From IMG/VR virus record IMGVR_UViG_3300026183_000032, positions 1-28,687 of that record: a stretch of DNA of 28,687 bases; one strand, written 5' to 3'. The DNA comes from a virus. Shown piece by piece: positions 6,979 to 16,912 of the stretch (position 1 is the first letter of the stretch; each line of letters opens with the position of its first letter). The translations under genes and the position numbers were made by a program. Below the pieces are notes generated by a model that searched no databases, was not told where the DNA came from, and saw only the letters and a list, made by a program, of their open reading frames with translations.

Positions 6979-8327
6979 TATGCTTTTATTATTTTCTGAT
7001 ATTCGTATACATTATCTAAATATTGGTCTCTTATATCTGTTGCACTGTCGGCATCATTAACGCTTCCATCTTCTTGTGCCAATTCATATCCAATAAATGC
7101 TTTCATTTGAGCACCACTTTTATACATCATTTCTCTTGTAGCATCAAAATTTAAAGAACTAGATGCACTTTCAGGACTACCTAGTATCCATTTGTTACCA
7201 TCTTCAGGAGAAGACATATTGTCGATTATGTATCCAGTTCCTGTAGCTGCGTTTGTTCCAGAAGCTGTAGCTAATGAAAGATTAAATCTACTTGCTGTAA
7301 ATTGATTTGCAACAATTGAAACATGATGTGAACCCCTTCTTAAGGTAAAATCTACCACCAATCTCCCATCTTTTGAATCAGCATTTAAATATGTTGTACA
7401 TCTAACTGTAATGCATTCAGGGTGATTTTTTAGTATTTGCATTGTTCTCCACCCTTGCCAGTCTGCACCTAATTGAGCAGAGCCACTAGGCAAACCTCTA
7501 CTAAAAGCCCATGTTTTACCAGATTGATAATCAGCGACATCGTAAATATATGTATCAAAAAGTGCCTGTGTAGTAGAGCTACCTAATACAACTTTTATTA
7601 ATCCATTTTCTAAAACTAATTCAGTTGGTTTATTTTTAGAAAATAGTCCACATCTAATTTCTGTAGAAGGTGTATCAAATGTTACAGCACCAGTAACATC
7701 ATCTGAAAATCCAGATAAGTAAGTTCCTGTAGTAATTCTACAAGCACCTTTATAATAATCACTTGGCTCTACATGATATGTAGCGTTAAAATCTCTTAAG
7801 TTGCTATCGGTTTTTATTCTTAATGTAGTATTAGCACCTGTAGTAGAGCTTGTTAAATCTTTAGCCAACCTCGTACCATCAGTAGGTTGACCTGCGTGAT
7901 AATAGTTGTAATGATTTGCTGGTGGAACATGAAATTGATTAGTAGTGGATGTAACACTGTGGTCGTTGTCTAGCAACGCACCTGTAAACCTTGATTCAAA
8001 TTGAACTTCACCACTTCTTCCTAAATATTCAAATTCTACATCATAATTAAAACCACCAAGTGAATATCTTGATGTATTTACAGAACTTCCTAAAACTCTA
8101 ACATATCCATCATAAGTACTATCGCCATCATATCTAAATGGAACAACTAAACCATAAGATGCCATAGAGATTAATTCATCTCTAATATATTTTATATGTT
8201 CTATAGTGACAGCAGTACCACCAATTTTTCCACTAAAAGATAATTCTCTGCCACCATCAGAAGATTGAAAGTTCAAAGATGATGGTGAAGTTATACTTAA
8301 TTGTCCTATATGTACTTGATGAGCCAT
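6978..8327 (-). CDS. Distal tail (Dit-like) / minor tail protein, actinophage type
   Basis: A 449-residue protein between tape measure and hub, where Dit is found. The N-terminal 120 residues (HIGQLSITSPSSLNF, LSFSGKIGGTAVTIEHIKYIRDEL, GLVVPFRY) fit a Dit-like ring domain. The C-terminal portion follows a pattern I know from mycobacteriophage-type minor tail proteins: an HVPPANHYNYYHAG segment, LVLENGLIKVVLG, WQGWRTMQILKNHPECITVRC and LVVDFTLRRGSHHVSIV. It probably forms the ring connecting tube and hub; carbohydrate binding by the C-terminal beta domain is possible. Start and stop both overlap neighbours as TAATG, so translation is coupled with tape measure and hub. The family assignment is by memory of pattern, not search. 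Confidence 0.75.
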   Translation of the reverse strand: MAHQVHIGQLSITSPSSLNFQSSDGGRELSFSGKIGGTAVTIEHIKYIRDELISMASYGLVVPFRYDGDSTYDGYVRVLGSSVNTSRYSLGGFNYDVEFEYLGRSGEVQFESRFTGALLDNDHSVTSTTNQFHVPPANHYNYYHAGQPTDGTRLAKDLTSSTTGANTTLRIKTDSNLRDFNATYHVEPSDYYKGACRITTGTYLSGFSDDVTGAVTFDTPSTEIRCGLFSKNKPTELVLENGLIKVVLGSSTTQALFDTYIYDVADYQSGKTWAFSRGLPSGSAQLGADWQGWRTMQILKNHPECITVRCTTYLNADSKDGRLVVDFTLRRGSHHVSIVANQFTASRFNLSLATASGTNAATGTGYIIDNMSSPEDGNKWILGSPESASSSLNFDATREMMYKSGAQMKAFIGYELAQEDGSVNDADSATDIRDQYLDNVYEYQKIIKA

Positions 8328-11300
8328 TAATTTCTCCTAAGTCCAGTTCCTGAATTTCCCTCTTTACCTAATTTAACAAGAGCTTTTTGTATTTGTTGTG
8401 CTGCTTTTCTTGCTTGTATTGGGTCACTTGGCACACCAGTAACTTGAACATTTATATTATCTACAAGAATACTAGCACCTCTTCCACCATCAGGTTGTAC
8501 TCTTAATCCACCACCTGGAACAGCTGTTACCATTTCTGGACCATATTCACCAACTAATGCTCTTTGAAATGGTTTCATAAAACCACCATACTTGAAACCT
8601 CTAAGAACAGAATAGTTAGTCAAGCCTAAGTCGTCTAAGTTTCTAATAAGTCTTGTTTGTAAGGAATCAAAATAACCTTCTACTTGATTTCTTCTTCCTG
8701 CTGGCAAAACGCTTAATCTTTGTGAATCTGCAAGCAAATCATTGTACACATTCATATCAGGGTTAGCACCTATTGCAGTTAATAATTGTTCAGGTGTCAT
8801 TATGCCAGGTATACTTGAAACAATTTGAGATAAGTTATTAGCAAAAAATTCTTTTTGTTGTCCTGCACTACTTGTGTTTATATTAGGTATGTACCCAGCT
8901 GTTCTAGTTCCACTTTCACCACTTCTTGAAACATCAGCAGAGATATTTAATTTTTCGTTAGTATCATAAATATTTACACCAGACTTTAACAATCCATCTC
9001 TAAATTGTTCCAACCCAGCAGCTTTTAACCCCTCTTCAGATACAGCTAATTGACCAGCAGCAGTTAAAGTAAATGGTATACCGAATATTCCTTCTAATGC
9101 TCTGACTACTTCATAAGCAGCCATACTACCACTTGCACCAATATTTCTTAGATTTTTTGCTGCCAATGATGCTAAATTCATTTCTTCATCATCTTTAAAT
9201 TGACCTTTTGCCCTTGCTTCATTTATACCTAACTTGCTTTGGTCACCAGCTTTTTGTAAAGCTAATTGTTGGAAACCTTGAGAGCCACCAAACATAGTTG
9301 ATACTACATCTTTAAAAGTTGTATTTTGTTGTGGGTCGGAAAGTCTTTGTTGTAGCATAAATGTGTCACTTAAATGTTTTCTTACAGCTTCAGTTGCTTT
9401 TCTCATTTGAGTTTCAGTTGTAGTTGCATAGTTAATTGTTTTCTTTATAGCAGTGTCTATGTGAGAACCTACACCACCATAACCTTGTATAATTGCATCA
9501 AACAATGGTCCTGAGTCTGTTGCAAATACTCTAAATGATTCTCTTGCAACTTCATAAGCGTGTTCAGCTTTTACAACACCATCGAGAGATGCTTCTAAGC
9601 TATCATAAGCAATCTCCAATTCATAACTGGCGTTAGCTGATTCATTTAATAATGTAACTTGTTTTTCTCTAGCTGCTATTACTTCATCAGAGGTTTCTTT
9701 TGCTTTATCTTCAGTTTCTTGTAATTTACTTTCAGCTTCTGCCAGTTCTAGTACAGCAATTCTTTGTTCATCTACAGATAAATTATTTCCCTTTAATTCA
9801 TCAAGATTTTCCTGTGCAACTTCAACTTCTAATGAACTTACGATACCTGCTTCTGCTGCAAGTTCTAATCTTTCTAATTCTTCCTCTGCGTTTGCAATAG
9901 CTAATCTTTCGCTAGCACTTCTTTTACCTTGAGATTTATCAAGCATTTCCTGTAAAGAAACTTTTTGTTTTAATATGCTTAACTCTTCAGCACCAGTAAT
10001 GACACCTTTTCTACCTTCTTTTTCCATTTTTTGTAAATGTATTTGATGCTTGAGCATTCTTTCAGATAATGTAGCTTGACTTCTTCTAGTAGCCATAAGT
10101 GCTTGTTCTGATTTTTGTACAGCATAGTTTGCTTGTACTAAAGCTCTTTGTGCAGCAGTTAGTCCAAATATAACATCAAGACCTTTTCCTATTTCTCCTA
10201 ATGATTGTTCCCAAGTTGCATATAACCCTACAGCTTCTTCTTCCATATTCATTACGCTTGTACGTACAATATCTTCTATTTCACCAAAATTTTTCCTTAC
10301 ATAAGTAACAGCATCTTCTGTCTCTAACCCTATTAGTTCAAATGATTGTTGTTCAGGCATTATATCTTCTTCGCCATCACCACCCCTAGCTGCCATAATT
10401 GCACCATCAACTAAATTAATCATTGCATTATTTACATCCTGCTCCATTCCCTGTATACCTACTACTAAACCCTTGCCTATATCTTGACCTATTTTCCTAG
10501 TTTTTAATGATGGAGAGCGTGTATCTGCACCTTCGGGGCTAGCAGCGGCATCTAGTGCAGCAGTAATTTTGTTAATCATTTCTTCTTCTAATTCAATTAC
10601 ACCTGAATCTTGCAATCCTAAAAGTAATCCATTAGCAAGCATTTTACCAATTTCTATAGCTTGATTTTGTGCGTTCTTTACTTGTTCTGAGCCAACTCCA
10701 ATATCTTTTGCAAATTCTGGCATTAGAGTTGCTAGCATACCCTCTGCTTGGAAAGCAGATGTTCTATCACTTAAGAAACTTTGTGCTACATTTATAGCTG
10801 AGACACCTTTTCTTGATAATTGTTCAGCTAACATTGGTGCAAAGGATGACAAATCTTGTATTGTCTGTTCAAAAGCTCTTTGCATTGCACCTTTGACCAT
10901 TAACTCCTCAATAATTTTTCTGGTACTCTTTCTTATCTGTAAAGGAACATCAGAAAAAACATCGCCTAGTTCTTGAGCAGCTTTAGCAAGATTTTCTTTT
11001 AATGTCTTACTAAATTTATCAGCAGAAAGCTCTGCAAGGTCAAGTTCATCTCTTAATGCTTTTGCTTCTTGTTTTGCTTTCTCTTGCATAACAGAACGAG
11101 CAACTGATAATTGTCTTTCTGCACCCAGTCTGTCTTTAGATGGGAAAACTATTTCATCAATAATACCTTGATTTTGAAACTGTCTTAATTCAGACAATAT
11201 TGCTTGATTTTGCATTTCTGCTATTGCAGTTAAACCACTATCAGTAATTTCTAATGATTGGTCAATTATTCCCTTTCCAAGAACAAGCATTGCTGTGTAG

Positions 11301-14300
11301 TCTTTTTCAAACTGCTTCATTCCTTTTTCTGAAGAAAGCTCACCAATAATGTTTCTTAAAATACCTTCAGCAATTACATCTCCATCAACATTTCCAGCAC
11401 CAGATTTCTCAAGAGCTTTTTGATATGCCTCCTCAAATTCTTTAGTAAGTTTTATACTCTCTACATCAATTTGACCTAATACTTTTCTGGGCATATTACC
11501 ACTAAACTGACCTGGCTTATATATCGCACTATCTATATCAGGAAGAGTAATTGTTATAACATCATTGGATAAATCTACATTTAATCCCATAAATGCACCA
11601 AACATATTTCGTTCAAAATGGTCTTGGAAATTAGAACCAAAACTAAAGAAATTAGTCACACCATCAGCAATAGCATTTTCTGCATCTGCTGGGGAACCAA
11701 ATATTTGACCCTCTGTAAGTATTTGACCTAGGTCTCCATTTTCTCTAAAGAAGTCTAATAAGTCACTCATATTTCTTTCGTAATAGTTTTTAAGACCATC
11801 ACTGTAATCTGGCATATCGTATACTAAATTTACACTATCTTCTATTGAACCTAGAACAGCACTAAATACTGTTCTACTCTCTTTAGTAAATCCTTCAACA
11901 TCAACTAAACTTTCTGCTAAATCTCTAGGGCTTATATCCCCTTCTATCATTTGACCACCAATAGCATCACTTAAATTATCTTTAAATAACTGTTTTTCAG
12001 CTTCACCTCTTAGACCAATGTAATTAGCAATTGCTTCTGTTCTCTTTGTCAAGTCTCCTATGTCATCATTTACAGTTGTGTTAAATAATAATTCTGTACC
12101 TATCTCACCCATATTTTTTCTAGCTTCAGCATTAGATTCTGCAATAGCTCTATTTGTTTCATCAAGTCTCTTTTGTATTGCTTCTACTACTTCTGCATAA
12201 TCATCACCCATTGCTGAGTACTCATTAAGTAATTTTTCAAGTTCTGTTTTGTTAGCAGCAAGCTCTTCTCTAGTCTGTGCACCTTCAAAGAAACCACTCA
12301 TTATGTCAGAAACAGATTTAATAGCTCTTTCTGTTTTGGATAAGTTTTCCATAACTTGCATTGCTGTAGTCATCAAAGCCATAAATCCAGCCATCATTGC
12401 TATGTTTGCAACAAGACCTAGAATTGCAGTAGCAACACCACGAATAACACCAATTAATCTAAACATAGCTGCTTGGAGATTAGCAGTCATCTTTGTGTTA
12501 CCTGCAATAGCTAATTCGAGATTTTGAAAATTCTTAATTGCAGAGGGCATAAAGAACCCTAGTAATCTAAATAGCCTAGAAAAACCTCTTGAAATCCATT
12601 TAATACCACGAGTCATTTTGTTCATAGGAACTTCAACTTTTTCACCAAATTCATCAATAACAGTTTCAATTTTTCCAAAGTTTTTAGTAAAGTTTGCTAG
12701 AACATTGAAAAATCCTTTGTCTAAATCGCCAACTATTTTTCTTAATTCAACAAAAGAAGATTTTGTAGTTGGAGGTATCTCAAATAATTTACCATCATCA
12801 AATATCTCCCCAGAGTTTTGTAATATAGTGCCGATACCTTCAAATATACCCTCAGCATTTCTTAGTTTGTCAACATCACCAGATTGTATCATTTGGATTA
12901 AGTCATCAGCTTGAACTTGTGTAATCATTCCTGCATCTGCTACACCTTTAAGAGTATCTTTAATTTGCTTCAATCCTTTATCATTCGTATCAATTTGAAC
13001 ACCGACTTCTGCAAATTCTTTATTTAATCTTCTTACTTCATCTCCAGCACTTTGTATGTTTCTTAATGTATCTTCTAATCCACCTAAATCTTCAGTAACT
13101 TTAGCTAAATCTTCAGATATAAATTCTTTGTCTCCTGCTGTTACTGAAGCAAGTAATTTATTAATCTTTGATGCATCAACTTTACCTTTTTCTAAGGCTT
13201 TTTCAATGTCACCAAATATAGAACTTATTGTTCTTATTCCGCCTTTTCCACCATCTGGGTCAGAAACTAAATCTTGTAATTCTTTTTGAGCTTGTATTCT
13301 TCTACTATCGATAGTGCCTGCTTCAGCATCTAGTTTTTGATTTTTCACTTTAAGGTCTTTAATTTCTTTAACAGAATCTCGAATTTCAGTTTGGCTTTTT
13401 GATAAATCTACAATTTCTTTACTAGAAGCCTTTTCTATCTCAAGAACTTCTTTTTTAGAATTTGCTATATCTGCATTAATTTTTTCATTTTTACTATCTA
13501 AAGCATTTGCTCCTTGACGCAGTTTATTACCTTGTTCTATTTGACCTTTTTTAAATTTTTCGTCTAATTTCTTTCTGGACATTTTGTCGACATTTAGGTC
13601 TTCAGTTAGAACACCCCTATCAAGCATGTCTTGTACTTCTTCTCTTAGTTGTGCACTAGACTTGCCTTTAGTTGAGGTTTTCCTAAACTCTTTAGCATCT
13701 TCTCTTTTCTGAGCTGCTAATTCTTCATTGCGTGCTATTTCAGCCTGCATACGAGTTTGTTTGTCTAATTCGTTACTAATTAAATTTTGATTACTTTTAA
13801 TATTTTCTACAGCTTGAGCTGACCTCTCGCTTGTATCTGCTTGTCTAAGAAGGTTATCTAACTTTTGCTCTTCTAGTTCAATTAACTTTTTATTGTCAGC
13901 TATCTTATCTGCATTAGCTTTTGCTTCATCATCAATTAAGGAAACTACTTTTTCTTTTTCAGTAATTTTCGCTTGTTCTGCATCAATTTGATTTTTGACA
14001 TCATCAGCTATGCCTTTACTTACTGTCTTAATATCTTTTTCTAAAGACAGTATTTTATTATCTAAGAAAGTTTTTAACTGTGCATTTTGATTAACTTCTG
14101 CTGTTAACTTTGACCTATCAGCTAAAAGTTGGTTATTTCTATCTTCAAGACCTGCCATTGTTTCCATGTCATTTAAGTACTCAGGTAAAGCATCTCCAAA
14201 TTCATCCATTGGAATTCCCTCATCTCTATACTTCTTATCTATTTGAGCAATTCGTTCTTGATTACTTAAATATTCATTTGTCATATCATTCAAATTATGC

Positions 14301-16900
14301 TCAAGCACTTTAGCATTTTTTTCTATTTGGTCTACAGATTGAATTAATTCATTTTTATATTGTTCTGCACCCTCTTGCAAAGCATCATATTGGTTTTGAA
14401 GACTAGCAACATCTTCCTCGCTTAAACCAAGTTCTTGAGCCCTTGCTATTTTTTGCTCAATAAATAACATTGATGCATTTTTCTTTAGTATTGTGTCGTA
14501 ATTGTTTATAAATTTTTCCTGTGACTGTAAACGACCTTGTTGTACTTCTAATGCTGCTATTTCTTGTCTAGTAATTGATTCTAACCTACTAAACTCTGCA
14601 TCACCCTTACTAATTTCGGATAGTACTCTTTTTGCATTTTCACGCTGATTGTTTAAATTTTCTAATGATTTAGTAACATTTTTAACTTGTGCGTTTTCTT
14701 TAATAAGGTTATCTATTTTTTCTTTGTCTTTAACTGGGTCAAGTTTTTGTGTTTTAATAATGTCAGCTTTGACATCACTTTTAACTTTTTCTAGCTGTCT
14801 TACTTTTCCATCGATATCTTCGTTAAGTCTCAGGATATCATCACCAGCCTGAGTTCTAATGTCGTTTAAAGTTTCTGCAATTTCTACCTGTTTAGCATCT
14901 AAGAGTTTTTTTGCTTCTGTTTTAATAGACATTTCTTCAGCAGCAAAATTTAAACTAGTATCTGGTGTTACTTGTCCTTGTATTAAATCTGATATTTTAT
15001 CTTTAGCATCTTTAGTCAACTGCTGTATTTCTGTCATATTTTCTACATCAAGACCTCCTGGTAAAGTATCAAATATATTTCTTACACCAGATTTTTTAGC
15101 ATCAAGCATAACCTTTTCAATTGCTTTAGTATCAATTCCTTGTGCTTGTAAAATAGAATTAAATAAATTGTCGCCCATTTCTAAATTATCAAAGTTGTCT
15201 AAAAATTGTGTACTACCACCATCTGCCATTTTTTTTACATTTTGAAAATGTCTACTTATAGCATTTACATAATCTTTGTCATAGGAACTTATTCCTCTTA
15301 ATTGTTCATCAAATATTTCTGTAACATCACCATCAGAAGTTGTCATAGTTTTTAATCTGTTAAGCATATTTTGTGCTAATTCTTCATTACCATTTAAATG
15401 TATGCCCATTTCTTTTTTATAGAAATTATCTAACTGGTCAAGATATGAAACTCTACTTTCTTCAATAAATTTCTGTGTAAGTTTATTGTTATTTGAACGC
15501 CTACCTAATACGTCTCCAAATAAACTTGAACCACCACCTTTTGCAGTACCAGGTATAGATGAAAACTCATCTGATATGTTCCTAACTGCTTTTAATGCAG
15601 TCATTGCAGTAGTGGCAGCAATACCCATATTGATTAAAAAGTTTTCTATATGATTGTTTCTTACATTTCCTTCATCATCTAAATCAACAACTGCACTAGC
15701 TATTGTTGAAAAAGATTTTATGACATCTGTCATTACTGGAAGAAGTTCATCTCCCATAGCAATACCTATCTCATTGATATTGTTTCTTAAAATACCAGTT
15801 TGAGAAGTGAATGTTTCGTATCTTTTTTCAGCTTCTTCAGTAAGTGCTGTATTTATAGAAAATTCTTCATTAGCAGTACTTAAAGCTCTTTCGACATCAT
15901 CAGCAGCAAAGGCCATAGCTCTTAAAGCTCTTACTGTTCTCTGTTGTGCTAAACCTAACTCTTCTAATACAGCAAATGTATTACCACCAGCGTTATCAAC
16001 AGCTCTTAATCCTTGTAAGAATGCTAAAAATGCTCTTGCTGGGTCTATTGCAACTAAATCACTAAATGCTTTTTCACTCATTTGTGCTAAGTCAGCAAAT
16101 AAACCTAACTCCCTACCACCATTAGAAACAGCTTTACCTAAAGTATCTAAAGCTCTTTGTACGGCAGTCGCACCAGATTGAGATTGAACACCTACAGCTT
16201 TTAAGGCTGTAGCAAAAGCTAATGCATCTACACCTGAATTTGTAAACTCACTAGACAAAGCTTCCATTGCGGTTGCAATACCTAATGAAGTGTTTATTAT
16301 TTCACTTTCAGTAGCAGCAAATTCGTTACCTAATCTAACTAATACAGATGCAAGGTTGTCTAAATCTTTTTCAGCAGTTCCAGTGATATTTGCAAGTCTT
16401 GATATAGCAAAAGCGGCATCCTCTGCACCCATAGTTGTAGCTACAGTAAGTTTTGATATTGTGTCAACAAATTTACCTATTGAAGTAGCTGATATACCTA
16501 ACTGTCCACCAATTTCACCAATTTTATTTAATTCATTTACAGATATTGGTGTTTCTTTAGCAAGATTTCTAATTTCTAATGATAAGTTTTTAAATTTTTG
16601 TTCTGTAGTTGTTACGGCACTATTTGTAAAGTTAAGTGTTTTCTTTATACCAGCAAAGCTGTCTTGAAATTGTATAGCTTGTTGTGTAGCAAATCTAAAA
16701 GCGGCAAACGCTGCACCACCAGTAGCAGCAAATGCAGGAACAATACCTGCCATAGATTTACCGACAGTAGAAGTTTTTCTTTGTAAAGAAACTAATTGAC
16801 TAGATATTTGTTTTGATGCTCTACCTAATCCAGAGCCATCTGCTACGAATTGCAGACCAACTGTAGCTGTTGCTACTTGTTTACCTTTTGCTACTGCCAT
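8327..16900 (-). CDS. Tail tape measure protein, very long (2857 residues)
   Basis: This sets tail length and is ejected with DNA. Residues about 75-420 match the TP901-type tape-measure core (VNELNKIGEIGGQLGIS, ISRLANITG, LGNEFAATESEI, ALKAVGVQSQSGATAVQRAL). Residues about 660-1300 are a long charged coiled coil rich in Glu, Lys and Gln with few prolines. A hydrophobic block follows at about 1470-1520 (ILGLVANIAMMAGFMALM), likely to insert into membrane at ejection. A second coiled-coil stretch is at about 2250-2450. The C-terminus carries the LVGEYGPEM motif common in tape measures. No peptidase or lysozyme domain is apparent. At 1.5 angstrom per residue the tail would be about 430 nm. The stop overlaps the next start as TAATG, with AGGAGA inside the last codons. 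Confidence 0.96.
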   Translation of the reverse strand: MAVAKGKQVATATVGLQFVADGSGLGRASKQISSQLVSLQRKTSTVGKSMAGIVPAFAATGGAAFAAFRFATQQAIQFQDSFAGIKKTLNFTNSAVTTTEQKFKNLSLEIRNLAKETPISVNELNKIGEIGGQLGISATSIGKFVDTISKLTVATTMGAEDAAFAISRLANITGTAEKDLDNLASVLVRLGNEFAATESEIINTSLGIATAMEALSSEFTNSGVDALAFATALKAVGVQSQSGATAVQRALDTLGKAVSNGGRELGLFADLAQMSEKAFSDLVAIDPARAFLAFLQGLRAVDNAGGNTFAVLEELGLAQQRTVRALRAMAFAADDVERALSTANEEFSINTALTEEAEKRYETFTSQTGILRNNINEIGIAMGDELLPVMTDVIKSFSTIASAVVDLDDEGNVRNNHIENFLINMGIAATTAMTALKAVRNISDEFSSIPGTAKGGGSSLFGDVLGRRSNNNKLTQKFIEESRVSYLDQLDNFYKKEMGIHLNGNEELAQNMLNRLKTMTTSDGDVTEIFDEQLRGISSYDKDYVNAISRHFQNVKKMADGGSTQFLDNFDNLEMGDNLFNSILQAQGIDTKAIEKVMLDAKKSGVRNIFDTLPGGLDVENMTEIQQLTKDAKDKISDLIQGQVTPDTSLNFAAEEMSIKTEAKKLLDAKQVEIAETLNDIRTQAGDDILRLNEDIDGKVRQLEKVKSDVKADIIKTQKLDPVKDKEKIDNLIKENAQVKNVTKSLENLNNQRENAKRVLSEISKGDAEFSRLESITRQEIAALEVQQGRLQSQEKFINNYDTILKKNASMLFIEQKIARAQELGLSEEDVASLQNQYDALQEGAEQYKNELIQSVDQIEKNAKVLEHNLNDMTNEYLSNQERIAQIDKKYRDEGIPMDEFGDALPEYLNDMETMAGLEDRNNQLLADRSKLTAEVNQNAQLKTFLDNKILSLEKDIKTVSKGIADDVKNQIDAEQAKITEKEKVVSLIDDEAKANADKIADNKKLIELEEQKLDNLLRQADTSERSAQAVENIKSNQNLISNELDKQTRMQAEIARNEELAAQKREDAKEFRKTSTKGKSSAQLREEVQDMLDRGVLTEDLNVDKMSRKKLDEKFKKGQIEQGNKLRQGANALDSKNEKINADIANSKKEVLEIEKASSKEIVDLSKSQTEIRDSVKEIKDLKVKNQKLDAEAGTIDSRRIQAQKELQDLVSDPDGGKGGIRTISSIFGDIEKALEKGKVDASKINKLLASVTAGDKEFISEDLAKVTEDLGGLEDTLRNIQSAGDEVRRLNKEFAEVGVQIDTNDKGLKQIKDTLKGVADAGMITQVQADDLIQMIQSGDVDKLRNAEGIFEGIGTILQNSGEIFDDGKLFEIPPTTKSSFVELRKIVGDLDKGFFNVLANFTKNFGKIETVIDEFGEKVEVPMNKMTRGIKWISRGFSRLFRLLGFFMPSAIKNFQNLELAIAGNTKMTANLQAAMFRLIGVIRGVATAILGLVANIAMMAGFMALMTTAMQVMENLSKTERAIKSVSDIMSGFFEGAQTREELAANKTELEKLLNEYSAMGDDYAEVVEAIQKRLDETNRAIAESNAEARKNMGEIGTELLFNTTVNDDIGDLTKRTEAIANYIGLRGEAEKQLFKDNLSDAIGGQMIEGDISPRDLAESLVDVEGFTKESRTVFSAVLGSIEDSVNLVYDMPDYSDGLKNYYERNMSDLLDFFRENGDLGQILTEGQIFGSPADAENAIADGVTNFFSFGSNFQDHFERNMFGAFMGLNVDLSNDVITITLPDIDSAIYKPGQFSGNMPRKVLGQIDVESIKLTKEFEEAYQKALEKSGAGNVDGDVIAEGILRNIIGELSSEKGMKQFEKDYTAMLVLGKGIIDQSLEITDSGLTAIAEMQNQAILSELRQFQNQGIIDEIVFPSKDRLGAERQLSVARSVMQEKAKQEAKALRDELDLAELSADKFSKTLKENLAKAAQELGDVFSDVPLQIRKSTRKIIEELMVKGAMQRAFEQTIQDLSSFAPMLAEQLSRKGVSAINVAQSFLSDRTSAFQAEGMLATLMPEFAKDIGVGSEQVKNAQNQAIEIGKMLANGLLLGLQDSGVIELEEEMINKITAALDAAASPEGADTRSPSLKTRKIGQDIGKGLVVGIQGMEQDVNNAMINLVDGAIMAARGGDGEEDIMPEQQSFELIGLETEDAVTYVRKNFGEIEDIVRTSVMNMEEEAVGLYATWEQSLGEIGKGLDVIFGLTAAQRALVQANYAVQKSEQALMATRRSQATLSERMLKHQIHLQKMEKEGRKGVITGAEELSILKQKVSLQEMLDKSQGKRSASERLAIANAEEELERLELAAEAGIVSSLEVEVAQENLDELKGNNLSVDEQRIAVLELAEAESKLQETEDKAKETSDEVIAAREKQVTLLNESANASYELEIAYDSLEASLDGVVKAEHAYEVARESFRVFATDSGPLFDAIIQGYGGVGSHIDTAIKKTINYATTTETQMRKATEAVRKHLSDTFMLQQRLSDPQQNTTFKDVVSTMFGGSQGFQQLALQKAGDQSKLGINEARAKGQFKDDEEMNLASLAAKNLRNIGASGSMAAYEVVRALEGIFGIPFTLTAAGQLAVSEEGLKAAGLEQFRDGLLKSGVNIYDTNEKLNISADVSRSGESGTRTAGYIPNINTSSAGQQKEFFANNLSQIVSSIPGIMTPEQLLTAIGANPDMNVYNDLLADSQRLSVLPAGRRNQVEGYFDSLQTRLIRNLDDLGLTNYSVLRGFKYGGFMKPFQRALVGEYGPEMVTAVPGGGLRVQPDGGRGASILVDNINVQVTGVPSDPIQARKAAQQIQKALVKLGKEGNSGTGLRRN

Positions 16901-16912
16901 ATTTGTCCATAA

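Noticed and set aside
12249-16786. Plus-strand open frames of 60-130 residues opposite the tape measure and other genes
   Set aside because: They are antisense to strong genes, show Ser/Leu/Phe-rich composition typical of complement reading, and lack Shine-Dalgarno sites.
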